From: Lactiplantibacillus garii
GTDB taxonomy: Bacteria > Bacillota > Bacilli > Lactobacillales > Lactobacillaceae
Reading direction: 5' to 3'
Assembly (NCBI RefSeq): GCF_003885105.1
Contig: NZ_QWZQ01000032.1
Location: 1 to 35,993, forward strand
DNA length: 35,993 bases
Below the pieces are notes generated by a model, which saw nothing but the letters and a program-made list of their open reading frames with translations, had not been told where the DNA came from and did no database searches. The translations under genes were made by a program, and so were the position numbers. Each line of letters starts with the position of its first letter. The first letter of the stretch is position 1. Below are positions 22,097 to 29,257 of this stretch, piece after piece.

Positions 22097-23620
22097 TTAT
22101 TGATGGGCCAAACGGGCACGTGCCGCCGCCACGATTCGTGGATTTAAACCTAGTCTAGCAGCTAACCACATGGCCTCACTCTCACCAACTTGGTTCAACA
22201 ATAACCGGTACTCAGGCCGTAACGTTTCCCGGTTAAAGGCCATCGCACCGGTGACAAAGGCCGGAGTGGCAACCGCGTACTGTTTAATTTCACTGTAATG
22301 GGTCGTGACGATTAACTTCGCGTGACGCTGAATCAGATCGTCAATGATGGCAATCCCTAACGCGGCACCCTCTTCCGGGTCGGTCCCGCTCCCAATTTCA
22401 TCCATCAGTACTAGGGCGTTAGGCCGCAGATTGTCCGTGATAGCCACTAAGGTTGTCATTTCACCCGAGAAGGTACTCAGTTGTGCCGCCATGTTTTGCT
22501 GATCACCAATGTCAATCAAGATTTGGTCAAAGACGGCCAGGTTAGTTCCCGCCGCCGCGGGGATTTCCAGTCCAACTTTCACCATCAGTGAAAACAGCGC
22601 GATTGTTTTTAAAACCACCGTCTTACCGCCGGAGTTCGCCCCGGTGATCATCAGGCTCTGGTTTTGATCTAAGTGGACGTTCAACGGTACCGCCGCCGAA
22701 CCTAACAACGGGTGGCGACCATCCTTAATGGTTACTATTTGTCGTTGATTTAATTCGGGAAGAATGGCGTGATTGTCCAAGCCGTAACGGCCGCGGGCAA
22801 AAATTTGATCCACGCGGCTAAACGCGCGTACCTGATGTTGTAAATCGTCCCAGTGCTCGTCCACGTCACCGGTTAGCGTGGCGATGATCTGGTAGACTTC
22901 AGCTTCTTCGTCACTAATGGTAGCCGCGAGTTCCCGACCACTTTGTGCCACGTTGCCGGGTTCAAAATAAACCGTCGAGCCCGTGGCAGACTGGCCTAAA
23001 GCCATCCCCGTAAACCGATTCTTATACGTTGCCTTCAGCTGAACCCCGTAATGCTGGTCCCGTTGAATCACTTGTCGACTCTGTAACTGTGCCGGATGCT
23101 TTTGAATAAACTGGGCGATGGCTGATTGTACCTTAGCCGCTCGTTGACGTTTAACCTGCCGTAAACGGGCTAATTCTGGCGTTGCCGTGTCCCGAATACC
23201 CCGCCGATCCAAAGTCTGTTCGAGTCGCCGTTTTAATCCACTTAACGGCGTGACGTCGGCCGCCAACCGGGCCAAGTTAGGCGCCGCTTCTGCTCGTAAG
23301 CCTAGCACCGTTTTGAGCCGCGACCAACTCGTTAAAACGGCCAGAACCGTTTGAAGTTGGCCGGGATTTAACAACCGCCCCTGGTCTAGTTTAGTTTTAA
23401 TTACCGTTAATTGATCTAAATCATAGAAGGTCAACTGAACGTCGGCTGCCAACAATTGGTGCGCTTCGTGGGTCAGCGTTAATTCCGCTTTGACCGCGTT
23501 GAGGTCGGTCTGTTCGGAACTTTGCCGTAACTGGTCCGCCGCCAACTGGCTATGGGTCAGTTCAGCAACCGTGTCTAAAATCTGATCTAGTTGTAACGTT
23601 TGTTTAATTGTATCGTTCAT
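22097..23620 (-). CDS. Short MutS2-like ATPase lacking the coiled-coil/KOW and Smr domains
   Basis: 507 residues from ATG 23620 (AAGGAGA five bases upstream). Helical core domain about 1-290, then the MutS ATPase: Walker A GANSGGKT (327-334), signature region GDQQNMAAQLSTFSGEM (372-388), Walker B LVLMDEIGSGTDP (404-416) and the TTHYSEIK histidine switch. It ends soon after GESEAMWLAARLGLNPRIV, where full-length MutS2 (about 780 residues) continues into its clamp, KOW and Smr nuclease regions. Full MutS2 acts in anti-recombination and on collided ribosomes through Smr; this form could bind but not cleave by Smr. It is a complete gene with its own promoter and terminator, not an evident truncation scar. 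A 19-codon leader ORF precedes it. A separate full MutS2 elsewhere is expected but not visible. Confidence 0.85.
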   Translation of the reverse strand: MNDTIKQTLQLDQILDTVAELTHSQLAADQLRQSSEQTDLNAVKAELTLTHEAHQLLAADVQLTFYDLDQLTVIKTKLDQGRLLNPGQLQTVLAVLTSWSRLKTVLGLRAEAAPNLARLAADVTPLSGLKRRLEQTLDRRGIRDTATPELARLRQVKRQRAAKVQSAIAQFIQKHPAQLQSRQVIQRDQHYGVQLKATYKNRFTGMALGQSATGSTVYFEPGNVAQSGRELAATISDEEAEVYQIIATLTGDVDEHWDDLQHQVRAFSRVDQIFARGRYGLDNHAILPELNQRQIVTIKDGRHPLLGSAAVPLNVHLDQNQSLMITGANSGGKTVVLKTIALFSLMVKVGLEIPAAAGTNLAVFDQILIDIGDQQNMAAQLSTFSGEMTTLVAITDNLRPNALVLMDEIGSGTDPEEGAALGIAIIDDLIQRHAKLIVTTHYSEIKQYAVATPAFVTGAMAFNRETLRPEYRLLLNQVGESEAMWLAARLGLNPRIVAAARARLAHQ

Positions 23621-23664
23621 GTGTTTCTCCTTATGGCAAGGCAACACACTTAACTGTCGTTTGC

Positions 23665-23724
23665 CTAGCCGAATACCGCGCGAATTGCGCTAGGGACATT
23701 ACCGGACAGTATTTCCGCACTCAT
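23665..23724 (-). CDS. 19-residue leader peptide upstream of the MutS2-like gene
   Basis: ATG 23724 is preceded by AAAGGAG with eight-base spacing, one of the best ribosome sites in the window, and reads MSAEILSGNVPSAIRAVFG before TAG. It starts 36 bases after a promoter (23760-23788) and ends 44 bases before the ATPase gene. Its last eight codons lie in a hairpin (CCTAGC/GCTAGG arms, 23664-23694), and a second alternative stem (GGCAA/TTGCC, 23640-23665) reaches toward the downstream ribosome site. This looks like a translated leader controlling the downstream gene, or a small protein in its own right. No homologue is known to me. Confidence 0.55.
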   Translation of the reverse strand: MSAEILSGNVPSAIRAVFG

Positions 23725-23759
23725 TAAGTTCACTCCTTTAAAAATAAAATAACGTTCAC

Positions 23760-23788
23760 AGTCTAACATCCTGAACCGTTCAACGCAA
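23760..23788 (-). promoter_or_regulatory. Promoter of the leader ORF and MutS2-like gene
   Basis: Minus-strand TTGCGT (23783-23788) and TAGACT (23760-23765) with a 17-base spacer. Confidence 0.55.
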
Positions 23789-23796
23789 ATCATCAT

Positions 23797-23830
23797 CAAA
23801 AAAAGAGTCCACGCAAACGGTGAACGCCGA
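23797..23830 (-). terminator. Possible terminator of antiporter/DJ-1 operon
   Basis: On the minus strand GTTCAC and GTGGAC arms enclose a short loop and are followed by seven Ts. The stem is short with a wobble pair, so only moderately convincing. Confidence 0.45.
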
Positions 23831-23834
23831 ATTT

Positions 23835-24512
23835 CTATCCAATCGCCGAAATCAATTTTTCCGCAACGGCCTGGGCTGAAAATGGATTTTGCCCCGTAAT
23901 TAGTTGCCCATCACGAACGGCAAAGGTTTTGTAAGCCCGTTTTTTCTCAAACTTAGCACCGTGACTTTCGGCCACTTGCTGGTTTAAAAACGGGACGACC
24001 CGTCGTTTACCCGCAATCAGTTCCTCACTTAGCGTAAAACCAGTAACGTGTTTACCACTAATCAAATACTGACCGCTAGTTAATTTAACGTTGAGTAACC
24101 CGGCAATACCGTGGCAAACCGCCGTTACAAAGCCACCATTTTCGTAAATGGTCCGCGTTAAGCGTTGCAAATTAACGTCGTTAGGGAAATCCCACATTAC
24201 ACCGTGACCCCCAGTGAAGTATATTGCGCTATAATCGGCCCCGTTTACGTCCTTAGCCGCTAACGAACGGATCAACGCGCGTTGTTGAAAATCATTACTT
24301 TCATAAACCCGCATAATTGATTCATCGACGTACTTCATGCTACGAGGATCCAACGGCACAAAACCGCCCTTAGGACTGACGTAGTCCACTTGGAACTCCG
24401 CTTTAACCACTTCTTCAACAAACTCAGTCGCTTCCCCCAACCATAAACCGGTCGGGGCCGTTGTTTGTCCGTAACGGGTGGTATTCGTTAAAATAACCAA
24501 AATCTTTTTCAT
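23835..24512 (-). CDS. DJ-1/PfpI family protein (Hsp31-like, class I glutamine amidotransferase fold)
   Basis: 225 residues, the Hsp31/glyoxalase III-like subgroup. The nucleophile elbow AVCHGIAGL gives Cys133-His134, and Glu27 in LWLGEATE is the conserved acidic partner. YFTGGHGVMWDFP (98-110) is the oxyanion region typical of this subgroup. Members are reported as methylglyoxal glyoxalases or holdase chaperones, so detoxification of reactive carbonyls is likely but not certain. ATG 24512 follows the antiporter stop by nine bases with AGGAGG overlapping that stop, so it is the second gene of an operon with a Na+/H+ antiporter. Confidence 0.88.
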   Translation of the reverse strand: MKKILVILTNTTRYGQTTAPTGLWLGEATEFVEEVVKAEFQVDYVSPKGGFVPLDPRSMKYVDESIMRVYESNDFQQRALIRSLAAKDVNGADYSAIYFTGGHGVMWDFPNDVNLQRLTRTIYENGGFVTAVCHGIAGLLNVKLTSGQYLISGKHVTGFTLSEELIAGKRRVVPFLNQQVAESHGAKFEKKRAYKTFAVRDGQLITGQNPFSAQAVAEKLISAIG

Positions 24513-24521
24513 CTTGCCCTC

Positions 24522-26126
24522 CTACTGGCGAACGCCGTATTCCAAGACCACCATTTCAGCCATGGTAATTTCCCGGTACAAAACGTTGAATAAATCTTCA
24601 CTAACGGCGTGCTCTTCTTCGTACTGCCGTAATAAATATTCCCGTTCCACCTGAAAAGCCACCCGGTAAATGTTCATAAATTGACTCATTTGTTCCGGCG
24701 TGTATTCCGGGTGGCGAACCATCCGGCGCCATTCCGAAACGAATTGTTGCACGGTGGTATCACCATCCTGCGATTGCAAGTCAAATACAATCGCCCCTTC
24801 ATATTCGTCAGATAAGTTCATTTGTTTAACGTGTTCAATACCAGCCGTAATCATTTGGCCCCGGACAACTTTCATTTGTTGGGCAGCATCTTGATCGACT
24901 TTAATTCGTGGTAACAGCCAGCGAAAAACAATGGTTGGTACGACCATACTTAAAATAATCAGTAAACTTTCCGACATCAATACGAGGTTAAAATCCGCCG
25001 TTTTCACCTGAGTCTCCGCCACCGTAAAGGCCAGCGCGAAGGTCACCGCCCCGTGGATTCCACCCAAGGCAAAGATCCAGGCCGAGCGATTTTTCAAGTG
25101 GTGCACGAACCGCACGTACAAGTACCGAACTAATAAGTTGGCCAGATACAATGCAATCCCCACGACCACCCAGATCCACGAACCGTTGTAAGAAACGGAC
25201 CGGTCAAGAGCTGTCCGTAACAGCATAATGCCCAAGACAATAAAAACCACGCTATTCAATACGTCGCTAATGAGACCAATGAGTTGGTAAATGTCACTCG
25301 CTAGTTGGGGATTTGCTAAGGCACTACGTTCACCCTCGGCGTTGTGGACCAAGCCAGCGAATACGACCGCAATGATTCCAGAAACGCCCACCGCCTCGCC
25401 ACCGAAGTAAAGTAAAAACGGAGTCATCAGGTAAATAACTTTTAACGGCGTTCCGTTATTATAAGTATTATTTAAGAAGTTCAGCGGCGACCGCAACATC
25501 GACTGTCGCAAATAAACGAGCAATCCACTAACCGCACCCCCGAAAACCACCCCGCCGACCGCGGAATACACGAAATCCCAGAGGGTTTGCGAATAATTAA
25601 CGTAGCCGTTCACGTACCACAAAACCGCCATGTTAAGTAGAATGATCCCGGACGCGTCGTTAAATAGGGATTCCAGTTTTAACCCGGCCGCCTCACGCCC
25701 CGGCAATTTTAGGCCCATCGTCACGGACTCCGTGGCAGTCGCATCGGTTGGCGTGCTAATAGCGGCCAAAATGAACGCTAACGGCAACCCTAGACCAGTC
25801 AACCACGCGGTTCCTAATCCCGCCGCCACCGCGCACAAAACCACCATTCCAACCGTCAAACTGACAATTTCTCGAACGTGGCGTCCGACCAAGTTCATAC
25901 GGGTGTTTTGTCCTTCAAAATAGAGCAGCGGTGCGACAATTAGACCGATAAAGACTTCCGAGTTAAAGGTTTCAACTAACCGGTTAATAAACGGCACGAC
26001 CGCAATTACCGCCCCGACTAGCATACTGACGTAATTGACCGACACACGTGATAGCCAGCGGCGGTTGATCACAATACTGACCATCGCCGCAACGATCAGT
26101 ACCCCGGTAGAAACGAGCATCGACAT
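24522..26126 (-). CDS. CPA1-family Na+/H+ antiporter (NhaP-like), copy 1
   Basis: 534 residues: about 12-13 membrane segments in the first 400, then a soluble C-terminal tail of about 130 residues (WLLPRIKVDQDAAQQMKVVRGQ ... REITMAEMVVLEYGVRQ). Key motifs: IVAPLLYFEGQNTRMN, AAISTPTDATATESV and LFNDASGIILLNMA, where the Asn-Asp pair marks electroneutral CPA1 exchangers, plus GGIHGAVTFALAF. It exchanges Na+ or K+ for H+ in pH and salt homeostasis. Start ATG 26126 has AAAGGGGG seven bases upstream. It is followed at nine bases by the DJ-1 gene. It is a paralogue of the gene immediately upstream. Confidence 0.9.
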   Translation of the reverse strand: MSMLVSTGVLIVAAMVSIVINRRWLSRVSVNYVSMLVGAVIAVVPFINRLVETFNSEVFIGLIVAPLLYFEGQNTRMNLVGRHVREIVSLTVGMVVLCAVAAGLGTAWLTGLGLPLAFILAAISTPTDATATESVTMGLKLPGREAAGLKLESLFNDASGIILLNMAVLWYVNGYVNYSQTLWDFVYSAVGGVVFGGAVSGLLVYLRQSMLRSPLNFLNNTYNNGTPLKVIYLMTPFLLYFGGEAVGVSGIIAVVFAGLVHNAEGERSALANPQLASDIYQLIGLISDVLNSVVFIVLGIMLLRTALDRSVSYNGSWIWVVVGIALYLANLLVRYLYVRFVHHLKNRSAWIFALGGIHGAVTFALAFTVAETQVKTADFNLVLMSESLLIILSMVVPTIVFRWLLPRIKVDQDAAQQMKVVRGQMITAGIEHVKQMNLSDEYEGAIVFDLQSQDGDTTVQQFVSEWRRMVRHPEYTPEQMSQFMNIYRVAFQVEREYLLRQYEEEHAVSEDLFNVLYREITMAEMVVLEYGVRQ

Positions 26127-26214
26127 GCTTGGACCCCCTTTTTTTAATTAATATAACTAATATTAATTATTGTAATTTTATAAAAGGTTGTAAAGCAGAG
26201 ACGCCCGCAAGTCA

Positions 26215-26248
26215 CGAAAAAAGTGGCGACAATAATCTCATCACCACT
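26215..26248 (-). terminator. Terminator between the two antiporter genes
   Basis: AGTGGTGA and TCGCCACT arms (26241-26248 with 26222-26229) pair with one wobble, followed on the minus strand by six Ts. The two antiporters are therefore separate transcription units. Confidence 0.75.
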
Positions 26249-26258
26249 CTGTTAATCG

Positions 26259-27848
26259 TTACTGGTCAGAATCGGCGTCGTAAATGGTGGGCCCAATCAC
26301 GAGGGATTCCGCTAATAACGTTTCGTTATACAGTTTAAAAACGTAATTTTGGTACTTAACTTCCTGTTGCGAGATCATGTCTAAATACTGGCGTTCCTGT
26401 TCCAGCGCATTCATGAAGGCCCGCATTTCTAGTTCCTTTTCCGCCCCGGTAAACTCTGGTCGGCGGACCACTTCCAACCAAGCCCGGGTGAAGTCGCGGG
26501 TCCGCGTTCGCTGTTTCTGGGTCATTAAATCGAAAATCACCGATTTCTTGACGTTTTCTGGTAGGTACATTTTTTGAACCGCGTCAATCGCCTGGTGGAC
26601 CATGGCAACCCGGATTTTATCAATTTCGGTGGCCGCCTGATCATCGGTCATGTCCGGTTTCAAAATAAACCGGAAAACCACCGTCGGAACCAACATACTC
26701 AAAATAATCAGCACACTTTCCGCTAACAAGACCAAGTTAAAATCACTGGTTTTAACCGCCGTGTCAATCAAAGTATAAGCTAACGCCAAAGTCACCGCAC
26801 CATGCACCCCGCCCAGCGCATAGATCCAGCCGGCGCGCTGATCAAAGTTTAACCGTAACCGTCCGTAAACAAACCGCACCACCACGTTGGCGACGTAGAG
26901 CACCACCCCAATTAATAGCCAGTTAAGCGAATAGAGTAACGCCCCCTCATCCGCAATGATCTTCACAAACATGAAGCCCAAAATGACAAAGACGGTACTA
27001 TTAAAGATTTCCGTGATCATGGCAACCAGGTCAAAGCCAAAGTGGGTCTGTTGAGGACTGATCAAACGACTCCGTTCCGCCTCGGCGTTATGCACTAAGC
27101 CGGCACACACAACCGCGATAATGCCCGAAACGTGAAGTGCTTCGGCCAAATAGTACAGGACGAACGGGGTCACAATGTACAATAGAATTGAAGCGTTGAG
27201 CGAGTTGTACGAAGAACGCAGTAAGATTTGGCGAAATAACACCATCACCCACGCCACCGCAAAACCAACTAACACCCCACCGACCGCTGAAATTAAAAAT
27301 TCCACGACGGTTTCCCCGTAATTAATATAGCCGTTCACGTACCACAGCACCGCCATGTTCAATAGGATGATCCCGGACGCGTCGTTAAACAGCGATTCCA
27401 TTTTTAAGTGCAAGCTTTCACTGCGTGGCATTTTACGCCCACTGCTGACCGACTCCATCGCGGTCGCGTCGGTGGGCGTACTGATTGCAGCTAGGATAAA
27501 AGCTAACGGCAAACTAATTCCCGCCGCCATCCAAACCCCAAAGCCGGCGACGACTAAGCACAGGATCACCAAAAAGACGGTCATTTCAATAATGTGGCGA
27601 AATTCCTTACCCACCGCGTTTAACCGGGTCGCCTGGCCTTCAAAAAATAGGAGCGGCGCCACGATCATGCCAATAAAAACTTCCGAACTGAATTTTTCAA
27701 TGTGACTCCCTAAATAGGGTGTTAAACAGAGTAACGCCCCCATCACCATACTAATGTAGTTCACGGATACCTTGGTCAAAACACGTGATAAAAACACACT
27801 AATGACCGCGACAATCAACAAAATAAACGTTGAAAGCATTAGGTGCAT
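26259..27848 (-). CDS. CPA1-family Na+/H+ antiporter (NhaP-like), copy 2
   Basis: 529 residues from ATG 27848, which has AGGGGG eight bases upstream and aligns with the N-terminus of copy 1 (MHLMLSTFIL against MSMLVSTGVL); the frame extends 15 codons further without a ribosome site. Same motifs: IVAPLLFFEGQATRLN, AAISTPTDATAMESV, LFNDASGIILLNMAVLWYVNGYINYGE, GGVHGAVTLALAY. The C-terminal tail is about 150 residues (TEIDKIRVAMVHQAIDAV ... ESLVIGPTIYDADSDQ). The membrane part is well conserved with copy 1 and the tail much less, suggesting a different regulatory or ion-sensing role after an old tandem duplication. It has its own terminator. Confidence 0.9.
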   Translation of the reverse strand: MHLMLSTFILLIVAVISVFLSRVLTKVSVNYISMVMGALLCLTPYLGSHIEKFSSEVFIGMIVAPLLFFEGQATRLNAVGKEFRHIIEMTVFLVILCLVVAGFGVWMAAGISLPLAFILAAISTPTDATAMESVSSGRKMPRSESLHLKMESLFNDASGIILLNMAVLWYVNGYINYGETVVEFLISAVGGVLVGFAVAWVMVLFRQILLRSSYNSLNASILLYIVTPFVLYYLAEALHVSGIIAVVCAGLVHNAEAERSRLISPQQTHFGFDLVAMITEIFNSTVFVILGFMFVKIIADEGALLYSLNWLLIGVVLYVANVVVRFVYGRLRLNFDQRAGWIYALGGVHGAVTLALAYTLIDTAVKTSDFNLVLLAESVLIILSMLVPTVVFRFILKPDMTDDQAATEIDKIRVAMVHQAIDAVQKMYLPENVKKSVIFDLMTQKQRTRTRDFTRAWLEVVRRPEFTGAEKELEMRAFMNALEQERQYLDMISQQEVKYQNYVFKLYNETLLAESLVIGPTIYDADSDQ

Positions 27849-27983
27849 GCGTGTCGCCCCCTCATACTGATAATTTGTTAAATTAAAATTCATTCAGTTA
27901 TATTTATACCATTTACACTCATAAAACGCTCATTTATAAACTTGTAACAGGCTCGCCCCCATTTAATCACGCCGAAAACCAAA

Positions 27984-28028
27984 ACATTGCGGCTCCACCA
28001 ACGTTTAACCGTTGTGAAATCGCAATGT
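27984..28028 (-). terminator. Nested hairpin, terminator of the ABC/DUF998 operon
   Basis: ACATTGCG (27984-27991) pairs with CGCAATGT (28021-28028), enclosing a second stem CAACG/CGTTG. On the minus strand a T-rich stretch (TTTTGGTTTT) follows. A smaller ACGGG/CCCGT hairpin lies nearer the stop. Long and unusual, but well placed. Confidence 0.55.
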
Positions 28029-28051
28029 CGATTAGTTATAATAACGGGGCG

Positions 28052-29230
28052 TTACCCGTCTTTTTCCATTTTAACCGGGATTGGCGCGCTGCCCTCGTTT
28101 ACGAGATTTTGCAGCCGGGCAAACAGCATCAGTAACCAGCCAAACGAAATCGCAAAGGCCTGGATTTCAAAAGCCGTCAGCGACGGGAAGCGGAACCACC
28201 GAAACCCAAAGTTTAGTAACAGCAGCGCAACCCCGATACCGTAGGAGAGCCATAAAAAGTCCTTAGTCACCCCCGGTAAAAGCCAACGCACCCCGACAAT
28301 GAGTAAAACTAAGAGGGTCACTAACCCGCCGGCAACCGCGTCGTGCAACCAGTGTAAGTTGGTGTTATTGGGAAAAAGCCCGACCGCGCCCAAATCCACC
28401 GCCGTCAGCGTTAACAATAATCGTAACGTCGACGTGCGCCAAGTTCGGGGATAAATACGACTAAGCGAAACGAACAGGTAATCTACTAGGACGACCATCA
28501 GTAACGCGGAAAAAATCAGCGTCAGGTTAAACTGCCAGGCGTTGCGGGCACTGGCCGTTCCCAAAAAGCTTAGGTTATGTTGCCACCAGCGGCGCTGACC
28601 GTTCGCGGCCATGGAAACGACACAGCCACTGACGATGACCACGACTAAAATCGTTGATAACGTCCGGGCGTTGATCGTTAACGCGGCCCCAATCATGAAC
28701 GCGTCCGCAAAGTAGGTAAAGACCACCACTAACAAAAATGCCGTAAGCCGGTCAAAAACCACTTTGGGAAAAAGCAGCCCTAACACCCAAAAAGCTCCCA
28801 CCAACGCAAAGGCTAAGATCATCACAAACGCGAGCGTGATCACCGGGAAGTTGCGCCAGTAAATTTGCCGGGAAAACCGGTTGTCCGGGTCGTTACGCGT
28901 TTTAAGGAAAAAAACGATAAACAAGACGGCACCGGTCACCACCCCGGCCACGATCGTTAAACTGGCAACCGATTCCGAACCGGTCAAGCCCACCGGTCGC
29001 AACCCGCGGACCCACCAGTAAGCATAGCTGGCAAGACCGGAAACCGCCGCAATAATTAGGGGCCAAATAATCAGGTTCCATAACCGTTCGGGTTGATCCT
29101 GGTCCGTTTTTCCCAGCACCAGGCCGTCGTCATGAACCTTTACTTGTAACTGGTCATCCGGAGTGAGTCCCGCCCGTTCTAACGCGGAAACCGGAATCGT
29201 CACCCGTACCTTCTTTTCCTGCCCTGCCAT
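28052..29230 (-). CDS. Membrane protein with N-terminal AbrB-like domain and DUF998 region
   Basis: 392 residues from ATG 29230 (GAGGAG seven bases upstream); the frame extends five codons further without a ribosome site. Residues about 5-42 (KKVRVTIPVSALERAGLTPDDQLQVKVHDDGLVLGK) form a SpoVT-AbrB-like swapped-hairpin motif. Two N-terminal membrane helices (about 50-72 and 84-105) and about eight more follow. The later part, NLSFLGTASARNAWQFNLTLIFSALLMVVLVDYL ... VGLFPNNTNLHWLHDAVAG, resembles DUF998 proteins. So a DNA- or protein-binding AbrB fold is tethered to a polytopic membrane protein. It is 27 bases behind a heterodimeric ABC exporter in the same direction, so probably the third gene of that operon; a sensor or accessory role is inference. 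Confidence 0.75.
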   Translation of the reverse strand: MAGQEKKVRVTIPVSALERAGLTPDDQLQVKVHDDGLVLGKTDQDQPERLWNLIIWPLIIAAVSGLASYAYWWVRGLRPVGLTGSESVASLTIVAGVVTGAVLFIVFFLKTRNDPDNRFSRQIYWRNFPVITLAFVMILAFALVGAFWVLGLLFPKVVFDRLTAFLLVVVFTYFADAFMIGAALTINARTLSTILVVVIVSGCVVSMAANGQRRWWQHNLSFLGTASARNAWQFNLTLIFSALLMVVLVDYLFVSLSRIYPRTWRTSTLRLLLTLTAVDLGAVGLFPNNTNLHWLHDAVAGGLVTLLVLLIVGVRWLLPGVTKDFLWLSYGIGVALLLLNFGFRWFRFPSLTAFEIQAFAISFGWLLMLFARLQNLVNEGSAPIPVKMEKDG

Positions 29231-29257
29231 TAACCTACTCCTCACTTATCTTTACTA

